Source: JBOHUC01 sp050733935 | Lineage (GTDB): Bacteria; Eisenbacteria; RBG-16-71-46; DASYSL01 | Reading direction: 5' to 3' | Assembly (NCBI GenBank): GCA_050733935.1 | Contig: JBOHUC010000070.1 | Location: 1 to 31,687 of the forward strand | DNA length: 31,687 nucleotides | Shown here: positions 24,279 to 31,687 of the stretch, piece by piece | How the letters are laid out: every line of letters begins with the position of its first letter | Numbering within the stretch: position 1 is the stretch's first letter | Notes under the pieces: model-generated | What the model saw: the letters and a program-made list of their open reading frames with translations, nothing else | Told to the model about the DNA's origin: nothing | Databases searched by the model: none | Translations under genes and position numbers: made by a program

Positions 24279-25178
24279 ATGGCCTTTCCGGGCTCGCCGT
24301 CCCGCATCCTGTCCACAGCATTCAAGCCCGCCGTCACCCTCGCGGCCCTTGTCTTCGTCGCACCGGCCCTCGCAGGCCCCGCCGCTGCCGTCGCCGTCCC
24401 GGCGGACAACCGGAAAGTCGGCGAGATCCTGCTCTCCGAGCGTGCCGCCGATGCGCTCGAGGCCTCGGTGGGCGACACGATCGAGGCCTCTGCGCAGGCC
24501 ACCTTCGGCGCGCGCGAGCTCTATCGCGTCGCGGGCGTCTATCGCCCGCGTGCCGATCCCGTCGAAGTCGGGAAGGACACGCGGTTCGTCCGCATGCACG
24601 CGGACGACCTCGAGCGGCTCGTCGGGCCGTACGACCAGGTCCAGCGCATCGTGCTTCGGCTGCGCGATCCGTCGCGTGCGGCCGAGGTGCGCGATCGCCT
24701 CAATCGGACGCGGCTCGGATACGACGCCTACACGAGCCAGGACCTGGCGACGCGAACGTCCGGCACGTTCGTCGTGATCTCACGCTTCCAGCGCGCGATC
24801 GCGTGGTTCACGCTCGTCGCGGGCGCGATCTTTCTCGTGACGCTCATGGTGCTCAAGATCGAGGAGCGCCGGCGCGAGTTCCAGGCGCTTCGTCTCCTCG
24901 GGCTCTCACGTCGCACGATCGTCGCGAGCCTCGTCCTCGAATCCGTCGTGGTGGCCCTCCTCGGCGCGGCCGGCGGTGTCGTGCTCGGACTCCTCGCGTC
25001 GGCCGGAATCAACGCGTACTTCCAGCGTTACTACAAAACCGACCTCGTGTTCTCTTCGGTGACGCCCGACGTCGCGCTCGTCGCCGTTTCGATCTCGGTC
25101 CCGCTCGGGATCCTGGCGGCGGCGGTCGCCGTGTGGCGGCTCCTCGGGAGCCGCTCCCTGCTCCGGGGCGCGCGATGA
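24279..25178 (+). CDS. FtsX-like ABC transporter permease, short form
   Basis: A 299-residue membrane protein. The C-terminal half is an FtsX domain with three helices, at about 165-190, 205-240 and 265-290, and the loop EERRREFQALRLLGLSRRTI that contacts the ATPase in LolC/E and MacB-type permeases. In front is a modest periplasmic domain (about 45-160). The N-terminus (10-38) looks like a signal peptide or a short first helix (hydrophobic, PALAGPAAA), not the usual R-xRTxLT entry helix. It is the first gene of a four-gene operon: the next permease begins in its stop codon (ATGA). Likely substrate is a lipid or lipoprotein at the envelope. Confidence 0.85.
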   Translation: MAFPGSPSRILSTAFKPAVTLAALVFVAPALAGPAAAVAVPADNRKVGEILLSERAADALEASVGDTIEASAQATFGARELYRVAGVYRPRADPVEVGKDTRFVRMHADDLERLVGPYDQVQRIVLRLRDPSRAAEVRDRLNRTRLGYDAYTSQDLATRTSGTFVVISRFQRAIAWFTLVAGAIFLVTLMVLKIEERRREFQALRLLGLSRRTIVASLVLESVVVALLGAAGGVVLGLLASAGINAYFQRYYKTDLVFSSVTPDVALVAVSISVPLGILAAAVAVWRLLGSRSLLRGAR

Positions 25179-26395
25179 TCGGCTTTCTCGCGTTCCGGAG
25201 TCTCGGGCGCCAGCGGTCGCGCACACTCCTCACCGTGCTCGGGCTCCTCGTCTCGACCGCGCTCCTCTACGACATGGCGCTTCTCTCGACGGGGCTCCGC
25301 ACGAGCCTCGAGCACGTGCTCGACCAGATGGGCTACGAGCTCCGTGTGTTGCCGAAGGGAAGTCTTCCGTTCACGAGCGAAGCGGCGCTCCCGCACGGGA
25401 GCCGGCTCGCGCGCGATCTCGCGAGCGTTCCCGGCGTCGCCCGCACGATGCCGCTCTGGGCGACCACGCTCTATCTCAGCCCGTCCTCCGCGGGCCCGGC
25501 GCGCCCCGCGGCTCCGGTGGCCGTGTTCGCGCTCGGGCTCGATCCCGGCACGCAGACGCTCTATGCGGTCGACGAAGGCCCGGGCATTCGCGCGGCGGAC
25601 GAAACGGTTCTGCTGCCGCTCATCGTCAATCGATCGGTCGCGGACACGCTCCGGCTCTCCGTGGGTGACACCGTGCGCGTCGCCATCGCTCCCGACGCCG
25701 CGGGGGGAACGCCCGCTGCACCGGCACTCGTCGTGATCGCCGGCATCGCGACGTTCCGCCTCGATATGCACCGGCAGCGAACGGTGAGCCTGCGTCTTCC
25801 CGACCTGCAAAAGATCGCAGGCCGGGACGCGGACGATCCGGCTGCGTTCGTCCTCGGGGGACTTGCTCCGGGCGCTGACGCGGCGTCGGTGGTCGAACGA
25901 TGGCGGGGCCTGCATCCCGAGACCGACATTTATTCGGTCGATGATTTGCTCGGCCAGGTGCGGGGACAGCTTTCATACTTCCGGCAGTTCTCGCTCATCC
26001 TCGGCACCGTGAGCCTTCTCGTCACGTTCCTCCTCATCCTCACTCTCCTCACGCTCGGCGTGAACGAGCGCCAGGGCGAGATCGCGATCCTGCGCGCGAT
26101 CGGCCTTCCCGCCCGCCGGGTCGTCGGGCTCGTGATGATCGAGGGACTTCTCCTGACCGCGCTCGCGCTCGGGCCCGGGCTCGCCCTCGGCGCGCTCGCC
26201 TCGACCGCGCTCGATGCGATCCTGAAGACTTCTCCCGGCATTCCCGCGGACCTCTCGTTCTTCGTCTTCACGCCGGCCACGCTCGTGCGCACGGTCCTGC
26301 TCGTTCTCGTCTCGGGAACGCTCGCGGGGACCTATCCGGCACTGCTCGCGGCGCGCACGAACATCGTCGCGACTCTTCATCGCGAGGTCACGTGA
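25175..26395 (+). CDS. FtsX/MacB-type ABC transporter permease
   Basis: A full-length permease of 406 residues with the four-helix FtsX/LolCE layout: first helix at about 15-37 after GFLAFRSLGRQRSRTLLT, a large periplasmic domain (40-265), then three helices at about 268-295, 320-350 and 370-392. The cytosolic coupling loop ERQGEIAILRAIGLPARRV is well conserved. Such permeases do not carry substrate through a channel but transmit ATP-driven motion to the periplasmic domain. The ATG overlaps the previous stop by four bases, and the ATPase begins in its own stop (GTGA), so the three are translated together. Confidence 0.92.
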   Translation: MIGFLAFRSLGRQRSRTLLTVLGLLVSTALLYDMALLSTGLRTSLEHVLDQMGYELRVLPKGSLPFTSEAALPHGSRLARDLASVPGVARTMPLWATTLYLSPSSAGPARPAAPVAVFALGLDPGTQTLYAVDEGPGIRAADETVLLPLIVNRSVADTLRLSVGDTVRVAIAPDAAGGTPAAPALVVIAGIATFRLDMHRQRTVSLRLPDLQKIAGRDADDPAAFVLGGLAPGADAASVVERWRGLHPETDIYSVDDLLGQVRGQLSYFRQFSLILGTVSLLVTFLLILTLLTLGVNERQGEIAILRAIGLPARRVVGLVMIEGLLLTALALGPGLALGALASTALDAILKTSPGIPADLSFFVFTPATLVRTVLLVLVSGTLAGTYPALLAARTNIVATLHREVT

Positions 26396-27108
26396 GCGGC
26401 GAACGAGGGAGGGTGGACGCGGACACGGCGGCCATCGTGCGAATGGTGGTGGTCGAAAAGACCTACCCGATGCCGGCGGGGGACGTTCATGCGCTCCGTG
26501 GCGTGAGCCTCAGCGTTCCGCCCGGAGATCACCTCTCGCTCATGGGGCCGAGCGGGTGTGGGAAGAGCACGCTGCTCAACCTGATCGGAGCCGTTGACCT
26601 CCCGACACGCGGGTCGGTCACCTTCGAGGGAAGCGACACGCTGCGACTCGACGATCGCGCCCGCACGACGCTCCGCCTTCGCTCCGTCGGATTCGTGTTC
26701 CAGCGCTTCTTCCTGCTTCCCATGCTGAGCTCGTTCGAGAACGTGCTCCTCCCGATGCTCGAAGCGCGGGTGCCGCGGCCCGAGCGGGAGGATCGTGCCC
26801 GGAAGCTCCTCGAGTACGTCGGGCTCGGCGACCGGTTCGATCACCGGCCGTCGCAACTTTCCGGTGGCGAGATGCAGCGGGTCGCGATCGCACGCGCGCT
26901 CGCAAATCGTCCGAAGATCCTGCTCGCCGATGAGCCGACCGGCGAGCTCGACGAGGCGACCGGGCAGGTGATCGCGCGGCTCTTTCGAAGGCTCAACGAG
27001 GAAGGCCTCACGATCGTCGTCGTGACGCACAACGCAGAGCTCGCGGCCCAGGCCCGGCGCACGCTTCATTTGAGGGACGGGCGCATCGTCGAGGAGACGC
27101 TCCGCTGA
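26392..27108 (+). CDS. ABC transporter ATP-binding protein (LolD/MacB-like)
   Basis: A 238-residue ATPase that powers the adjacent permeases. Walker A GPSGCGKST (52-60), Q loop Q104, signature LSGGE (156-160), Walker B ILLADEP (176-182) and switch His H213 in VTHN are all intact. It belongs to the LolD/FtsE/MacB subgroup, usually paired with FtsX-type permeases, as here. The GTG start overlaps the permease stop (GTGA), and its own TGA shares a base with the next ATG (TGATG). Confidence 0.95.
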   Translation: MSGERGRVDADTAAIVRMVVVEKTYPMPAGDVHALRGVSLSVPPGDHLSLMGPSGCGKSTLLNLIGAVDLPTRGSVTFEGSDTLRLDDRARTTLRLRSVGFVFQRFFLLPMLSSFENVLLPMLEARVPRPEREDRARKLLEYVGLGDRFDHRPSQLSGGEMQRVAIARALANRPKILLADEPTGELDEATGQVIARLFRRLNEEGLTIVVVTHNAELAAQARRTLHLRDGRIVEETLR

Positions 27109-28619
27109 TGTGGCTCCTCGCGCGCAGAAACCTGGGCGTTCGGCGCGGGCGAACGCTCCTCTTCCTGAGCGGGTTCGCGCTCGCGGTCGGCGTGATGATT
27201 GCGCTGCTTTCGGTCGGGGAGGCGATCGTCGAGCAGGCGCGTGACAAGGAGCAGGTCGGCGGGGGCGACGTGACTCTCGTGCCGCAGGGGACCGACGTCG
27301 ATGTCCTCAAGCTCGGCGGCGTGACCGCACTCTTCTCGGTCATCCCGAACGCGCGCTTCCTGCACCGGCAGCTTCTTTCCGGCCCGCGCTTCGCGGACGA
27401 CGTCGTGGCGTCGTCCCCGGCGTGGGTCGGGCGATCCGTGTTCCTCCGGTCGGGGACGCGCGTCGTTCAGGGGATCGCGAGTGCCACCGTTCCCTCGCTC
27501 GAGCGCGCGGTCGGGACCTCGACCCTTCCGGCGGACTGGCACGACAGCGAAGGGGAAAGACGATTCGCGGCGCTCACGGGCCCCGCGCTCTACGACGAGA
27601 TGGACGTCTGGCACCGGCCGGATTCCGCGCATCCGGAAGTCGGACGATGGGGCGAATGGTACTACTTCAACGTGCGCGATCCGAAAAGCGGGCGCTATGC
27701 ATACGTGTCGTTTCTCGTCGGGGGAGACGTGTCGCGCGATCGTGGCCGCGGCATGGTCGCGGTCCAACTCGGGGCCCCGGGCACACCGCCCGTCCGCCAT
27801 GCCGCCTTGGTGCCGGTCGATTCGATCGGCCTTCCGCGCGAGCGTGCCGGGGCGACGTTCGGACCGCGGGCGCGCGTGCGCGTCGAGGACGGCCGGTACC
27901 GGATCGAAGCGGATCTGCGCGACGAGCGCAGCGGACGCGCGCTCCGCGTCGCGCTCTCCGTCGTGCCCGAGCCGCGTGCGTACTTCCCGCCGGTCACGGT
28001 CAAGGGCGCGGACGGATTCGAATCGGGCTATGTCGTGCCCGCGGTGCTTGCGCGCGCGACCGGGACGATCGAAGCGGGAGGGGAGCGCTGGAACGTCGAG
28101 GACGCACTCGCGTATCACGACCACAACTGGGGCTACTGGCGGGACGTGCACTGGGACTGGGGCCAGGTGCAGAGTCCCGACGGAAAGTTCGCGCTCGTCT
28201 ACGGGGCGGTGCACGCGCCCGAGCTCGAGTCGACCGGGCAGGGCGCGCGAATCTTCGCGCTCGTGAGCGGAGCGGACGGGTTCCTGGGGTACCTCGAGCC
28301 GGACGCGATTCACTACGCGGCCGAACACGCAGGGCCGCTCATGGAAGGGCGGGGCATCACGGTTCCCGGGACGATTCGCTTCGAGAGTGCGAACGAGGAG
28401 GACACGCTTTCCGTCCGGATCCGTGTCGGAGACGTGGCGGCTTCCGTTCCGGCGGGCGATCCACGCGAGACGGGAGCGGAGCCGGGCGCGAAGCGGGCGT
28501 TCCTGCAGATGCGTGGCCACTACGTCGTGAGCGGTCGGGTCGGAGGCCGGGCGATCGCCTTCGAAGCCCCCGGGGCTTCCGAGACGTTCGTTCCGCTCGA
28601 AACGCGGCCGGCGCGATGA
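27108..28619 (+). CDS. Fusion: FtsX N-terminal segment plus CrtC/AttH lipocalin-like domain
   Basis: A 503-residue protein. Residues 1-80 look like the entry of a MacB-type permease: MWLLARRNLGVRRGRTLLF, one membrane helix (about 16-38) and the start of a periplasmic domain (GGGDVTLVPQGTDVDVL). No later membrane helix follows. The rest (about 150-500) is a CrtC/AttH lipocalin-like double barrel (PF09410 type), marked by the conserved AYHDHNWGYW near 335 and the WYYFNV and YAYVSFLVGG strands. The protein would be anchored in the inner membrane with its lipid-binding barrels outside. The attEFGH layout (ATPase, two permeases, AttH) is known, but there AttH is separate, as far as I recall. It overlaps the ATPase gene by one base. 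Confidence 0.85.
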   Translation: MWLLARRNLGVRRGRTLLFLSGFALAVGVMIALLSVGEAIVEQARDKEQVGGGDVTLVPQGTDVDVLKLGGVTALFSVIPNARFLHRQLLSGPRFADDVVASSPAWVGRSVFLRSGTRVVQGIASATVPSLERAVGTSTLPADWHDSEGERRFAALTGPALYDEMDVWHRPDSAHPEVGRWGEWYYFNVRDPKSGRYAYVSFLVGGDVSRDRGRGMVAVQLGAPGTPPVRHAALVPVDSIGLPRERAGATFGPRARVRVEDGRYRIEADLRDERSGRALRVALSVVPEPRAYFPPVTVKGADGFESGYVVPAVLARATGTIEAGGERWNVEDALAYHDHNWGYWRDVHWDWGQVQSPDGKFALVYGAVHAPELESTGQGARIFALVSGADGFLGYLEPDAIHYAAEHAGPLMEGRGITVPGTIRFESANEEDTLSVRIRVGDVAASVPAGDPRETGAEPGAKRAFLQMRGHYVVSGRVGGRAIAFEAPGASETFVPLETRPAR

Positions 28620-28650
28620 AGGGCGGGAGCCGCTTGCTTCACCGCCTCGA

Positions 28651-29121
28651 ATGGGATGGAATGAGACGGTGAAAAAATCGCCCTCCTCCCGGCGCGCGCT
28701 GCGCGACCTGATCGGGGTCGCGGCGCTCGCGGCGCTCGCGTTCGCAATCCTCGTCCGGCTGGACGCGTTCGAGCAGATCGCCGCGTTCTCCCGCTCTCAC
28801 GAGTCCTGGCAGATGGACGAGCTCGTCACACTCGCGATCGTGCTCGCGTTCGGGGGCGCGATCTATTCCTACCGGCGTTGGCGCGATCAGGCTTCGGAGA
28901 TGGCGCTGCGCGAAAAGGCCGAAGAGGAGGCGAGGGTCCTGCGCGGCCTTCTGCCCATCTGTGCCTCGTGCAAGAAAATCCGCGAGAAGGATGGAGCGTG
29001 GACCGTGCTCGAGACCTATCTCGTCCGCCATACGGAGGCCGAGCTCACCCACGGCATCTGTCCCGAGTGCACCACGCGCCTCTATCCGGAGATCGCCCGC
29101 CGCAAAGACGCGGCCTCCTGA
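28651..29121 (+). CDS. Small membrane protein with a CxxC...CPEC module
   Basis: A 156-residue protein with two membrane helices (about 20-38 and 60-77), a short charged coiled-coil linker (80-100), and a C-terminal metal- or redox-type module: LLPICASCKKIREKDGAW, then the ETYLVRHTEAELTHGICPEC segment with Cys at about 106, 109, 138 and 141. This module is frequently found at the end of PAS or receiver proteins; here it is alone behind a membrane anchor. The two CxxC pairs could bind zinc or iron. ATG 28651 is used; GTG 28669 is an alternative. It lies 31 nt after the lipocalin fusion and may belong to that operon. Function unknown. Confidence 0.75.
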   Translation: MGWNETVKKSPSSRRALRDLIGVAALAALAFAILVRLDAFEQIAAFSRSHESWQMDELVTLAIVLAFGGAIYSYRRWRDQASEMALREKAEEEARVLRGLLPICASCKKIREKDGAWTVLETYLVRHTEAELTHGICPECTTRLYPEIARRKDAAS

Positions 29122-29200
29122 GCGCCTTTCGGGCCGCAGGCGACTCTTCTCCCCAATTGTTCTCGACAGGGTCTGCGGTTTCGGGCAATGTGCCCCTTGT

Positions 29201-29217
29201 TGAGACTGAGTCTCAAT
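29201..29217. promoter_or_regulatory. Perfect 17-bp palindrome, Fur-box-like operator
   Basis: TTGAGACT, one base G, then AGTCTCAA: an 8-1-8 perfect inverted repeat, fitting the TGAnAnTnAnTnTCA pattern of Fur boxes. It lies about 97 nt upstream of the ApbE-porin ATG and after the stop of the small membrane protein. Confidence 0.6.
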
Positions 29218-29313
29218 TGCAGGACGGCCTCTGGCGGTCCCTCCGACCTCGCCGGCGGCCCGCGTGCAGGTCCTCTGCGCGCGTCCATCTCGTCGATCTC
29301 AAGGAGGTCCTGG

Positions 29314-31653
29314 ATGTCGAGCCGTGTCTCACGGTTCCTCGTAGCAGCAGTCCTTTTCGCACTCGCAGCCCCGATTGGATCCACGCTGCCGACGGCAACA
29401 GCCTCGGCCGGTACGAGCGCCCGCGCTCAAGCGGGCACGGTCACGATCGAGCGCGAGCGATTCCTCATGGGAACCCGCTGCACGATCCTTCTCCAGGGAG
29501 GCGACCCGGCCGCGCTCGACGCCGCGGCGACCGCGGCGTTCGATGAGATCGCGCGTCTCGAGGCGGTGGCCAGCAACTGGAGCGAGGAGTCGGAGCTCTC
29601 GCGTTTCCATCGCGCGGCCGAGGCCCGGCCGGGGCAGCCGATTCCCGTGTCGGCCGACCTGTTCGACGTGATCGCCCGCGGCAAGGCGTGGACGGAACGG
29701 ACGCGCGGCGCGTTCGACGCGACGGTCGAGCCTCTCACGCGCGCCTACGATCTGCGGGGCGAGGGCCGGATCCCGGGCGCGGAGGAGCGCCGGAACGCAG
29801 CAGCGCTCGTCGGCGGAAAGGACGTTCGGCTCGATGCGACGGCCCGGACGATCACGCTTCCAAAGAAGGGCATGGCGTTCGACCTCAGCGGGATCGCAAA
29901 AGGCTGGGCGATCGATCGTGCGGTCACGACGCTCCGCGCGCGCGGCGTCGAGCGCGCGCTCCTCAATCTCGGAGGCCAGGTTTACGGTCTCGGAAGCCCC
30001 GTTGGCGCCGACGCGTGGACCGTCGAGCTCGCGTCCCCCACGGATCGCGCGCGGGGCGTGACGTCGGTCCGGCTCCATGATCAGTCGGTTTCGACGACGG
30101 CCGCCTCCGAGCGTTCGCTCGAGGTTTCGGGCCGCGTGATCAATCACGTGCTCGATCCGCGCACGGGACAGCCGGCGACGAGCTGGGGTGCGGCGTGCGC
30201 GATTGCACCGAGTGCGACCGACGCCGATTGCGCTTCGACCGCGCTCTACGTCCTCGGTGCGGACGCCGCACGGGCGTGGATCGCATCGCAGACCGACATC
30301 GAAGCCGTCCTCCTCGTGGACGACGCGACCGCTGATGGCGGCGTGCGTATCGAACGCGCAGACCGTTCTGCGACCGCGGTCCTGGTCGCCGCCCCGGCGG
30401 ACGCGGCGGACACGGGCACCGTCCCCGACAACACGGAGCTTGCGCGCCGGATCGACGTCCTCTCGAACGAGCTCGAAGACATGAAGCTCGGCGAGGTCGC
30501 GAAGCCGGCCGGCGCCTCGAAGTACGGGCTCGGTCCGGCGGCTTCCAAGGTGTACGGCGTGCCGCGCGGCGTCTCGATCGGCGGCTACGGCGAGATGCTG
30601 TACGAGAACTTTGGCGCGAACCTCGAGAATGACGTCCCCTCCGGCAGCAGGGATCGGATCGACTTCCTGCGCGCCGTCGTGTACGCGGGCTACAAGTTCT
30701 CGGACAAGGTCCTGTTCAACTCCGAGATCGAGTTCGAGCACGCGACCACCGAGATCCACGGCAGCGTCTCCGTCGAATTCGCCTATCTCGACTTCCTGCT
30801 CCAGCCGCAGTTCAACGTGCGGGCCGGGATGGTGCTGCCGCCGCTCGGATTCATCAACGAGATGCACGAGCCGCCGACGTTCCTGGGCGCGCGGCGTCCC
30901 GACGTGGAGCGGCTCATCATTCCGTCGACGTGGCGCACGAACGGGCTCGGGATCTTCGGTGAGAGCGACTACGGCCTGTCGTATCGCATCTACGTCGTGG
31001 AGGGGCTGCGCGGCGTGGCCGACCCCGGCGACAACATCGGCGGGTTCGACGGCAGCGACGGCATTCGCGAGGGCCGGCAGGCGGGATCTGAAGCGCGTGC
31101 GGAGCAGTGGGGCCTGACCGGACGCCTCGAGTACGCGCGCTCGGGCGCGACCGTCGCCGCGTCGCTCTACACGGGTGGATCGGCGCAGGGAGATACGACC
31201 GCGACCGGAGAGGATTTCTCCGGGAAGACGACCATCTGGGAGCTGCACGCCGAGTACAAGGCGAAGGGAGTCTGGCTGCGCGCGCTCTACGCCGGATCGT
31301 CGATCGAGGAGGCCGAGATCTTCAACGACTTGAACGGTCTCGCGGGCGACGAAGGCGTGGGCTCGCGGCAGTTCGGCTGGTACGGCGAATTGGGCTACGA
31401 CATCCTGCGGCCGATCTCCCCCAACTCGACGATGAGCCTGTACCCGTACGTCCGCTACGAGCAGTACGACACGCAGAAGGAAGTGCCGTCCGGATTCCTG
31501 CGCAACCCGGCGAACGAGCGTACGGTCCTGACCGCCGGGGCCGCGTTCTATCCGCATACGCAGGTGTCCGTGAAGACGGACTATCAGTGGCGTACGAACG
31601 AGGCGGAGACTGGCCTCAATCAGTTCAATGTGAACCTTGGATATCTGTTCTGA
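29314..31653 (+). CDS. Fusion of ApbE flavin transferase and outer-membrane beta-barrel
   Basis: A 779-residue exported protein. After a signal peptide (about 1-38), residues 45-350 are an ApbE domain, which links FMN to a Thr of a target protein in the periplasm: FLMGTRCTIL, GAFDATVEPLTRAYDL, AFDLSGIAKGWAIDRA, LLNLGGQVYG, INHVLDPRTGQP and the Mg-binding ATDADCASTAL are all present. A linker (354-400) contains a signal-peptide-like remnant AVLVAAPADAAD and a short coiled coil near 374-392. From about 415 a porin-like barrel follows (SIGGYGEMLYENF, many aromatic strands), ending in the terminal Phe of BAM substrates. The ATG has AAGGAGGT five bases upstream. The barrel would hold the transferase under the outer membrane. 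A single frame covers both parts, with no sign of a frame error. Confidence 0.9.
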   Translation: MSSRVSRFLVAAVLFALAAPIGSTLPTATASAGTSARAQAGTVTIERERFLMGTRCTILLQGGDPAALDAAATAAFDEIARLEAVASNWSEESELSRFHRAAEARPGQPIPVSADLFDVIARGKAWTERTRGAFDATVEPLTRAYDLRGEGRIPGAEERRNAAALVGGKDVRLDATARTITLPKKGMAFDLSGIAKGWAIDRAVTTLRARGVERALLNLGGQVYGLGSPVGADAWTVELASPTDRARGVTSVRLHDQSVSTTAASERSLEVSGRVINHVLDPRTGQPATSWGAACAIAPSATDADCASTALYVLGADAARAWIASQTDIEAVLLVDDATADGGVRIERADRSATAVLVAAPADAADTGTVPDNTELARRIDVLSNELEDMKLGEVAKPAGASKYGLGPAASKVYGVPRGVSIGGYGEMLYENFGANLENDVPSGSRDRIDFLRAVVYAGYKFSDKVLFNSEIEFEHATTEIHGSVSVEFAYLDFLLQPQFNVRAGMVLPPLGFINEMHEPPTFLGARRPDVERLIIPSTWRTNGLGIFGESDYGLSYRIYVVEGLRGVADPGDNIGGFDGSDGIREGRQAGSEARAEQWGLTGRLEYARSGATVAASLYTGGSAQGDTTATGEDFSGKTTIWELHAEYKAKGVWLRALYAGSSIEEAEIFNDLNGLAGDEGVGSRQFGWYGELGYDILRPISPNSTMSLYPYVRYEQYDTQKEVPSGFLRNPANERTVLTAGAAFYPHTQVSVKTDYQWRTNEAETGLNQFNVNLGYLF

Positions 31654-31663
31654 TCCGAGTCGT

Positions 31664-31681
31664 CCCCGCGCTCGCGCGGGG
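31664..31681 (+). terminator. GC-rich hairpin after the ApbE-barrel gene
   Basis: CCCCGCGC, TC, GCGCGGGG: eight-base perfect arms starting 11 nt after the stop codon. The window ends six bases later, so a T-run cannot be judged. Confidence 0.45.
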
Positions 31682-31687
31682 CGGAGC

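Noticed and set aside
27066..28520. Long minus-strand frame opposite the lipocalin fusion
   Set aside because: Shadow frame: low-complexity Arg/His/Asp-rich product without motif or start signal.

Overview
The window is very GC-rich (around 70% by eye) with strong G/C bias at third codon positions. It codes for a diderm bacterium: lipoproteins, outer-membrane barrels, a LolD/MacB-type ABC system and a type IV pilus retraction ATPase. The gene mix and style would fit Candidatus Eisenbacteria, Gemmatimonadota or a related little-cultured phylum, but no marker gene fixes the taxonomy. I see no tRNA, rRNA, insertion sequence or CRISPR array.

Layout. 1-1.6 kb (minus): two adjacent secreted proteins of unknown function, the second cut by the window edge. 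1.8-4.3 kb: a membrane-anchored penicillin acylase-type Ntn hydrolase. 4.3-5.9 kb (minus): an alpha/beta hydrolase whose frame is broken near its N-terminus. 6.0-8.2 kb: pyruvate kinase and a ferredoxin-reductase-like flavoprotein. 8.2-8.8 kb: a lower-GC zinc-ribbon orphan, probably acquired. 8.8-9.8 kb (minus): fructose-1,6-bisphosphatase. 9.9-14.3 kb: aldo/keto reductase, GNAT acetyltransferase and a triple-PAS hybrid histidine kinase. 14.4-17.0 kb: a lipoprotein, an outer-membrane protein and a fibronectin-III lipoprotein, ending in a 14-bp tandem repeat.

17.0-20.7 kb is the most unusual block. It holds a PilT-type ATPase with a long low-complexity tail, translationally coupled to a PATAN/DUF4388 domain fused to what looks like a catalytically dead PilT copy. 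A divergent small gene lies opposite. Both directions start from sigma-54-type -24/-12 promoters, so this looks like a pilus-retraction control module.

20.8-24.2 kb: a TIGR00300-type ornithine cyclodeaminase candidate with a palindrome over its -10 and start codon; then, on the minus strand, cysteine desulfurase, A-type Fe-S carrier and a LOG-family protein. 24.3-28.6 kb: a tightly overlapping ABC operon (two FtsX-like permeases, one ATPase, and an FtsX N-terminus fused to a CrtC/AttH lipocalin), probably moving or processing lipids or lipoproteins at the envelope. 28.65-29.1 kb: a small membrane protein with a CxxC/CxxC module. 29.3-31.65 kb: an ApbE flavin transferase fused to an outer-membrane barrel, preceded by a perfect Fur-like palindrome and followed by a hairpin.

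Several promoters share an extended -10 of the form TGC-TAnnnT without a clear -35, and at least three genes appear to be leaderless.
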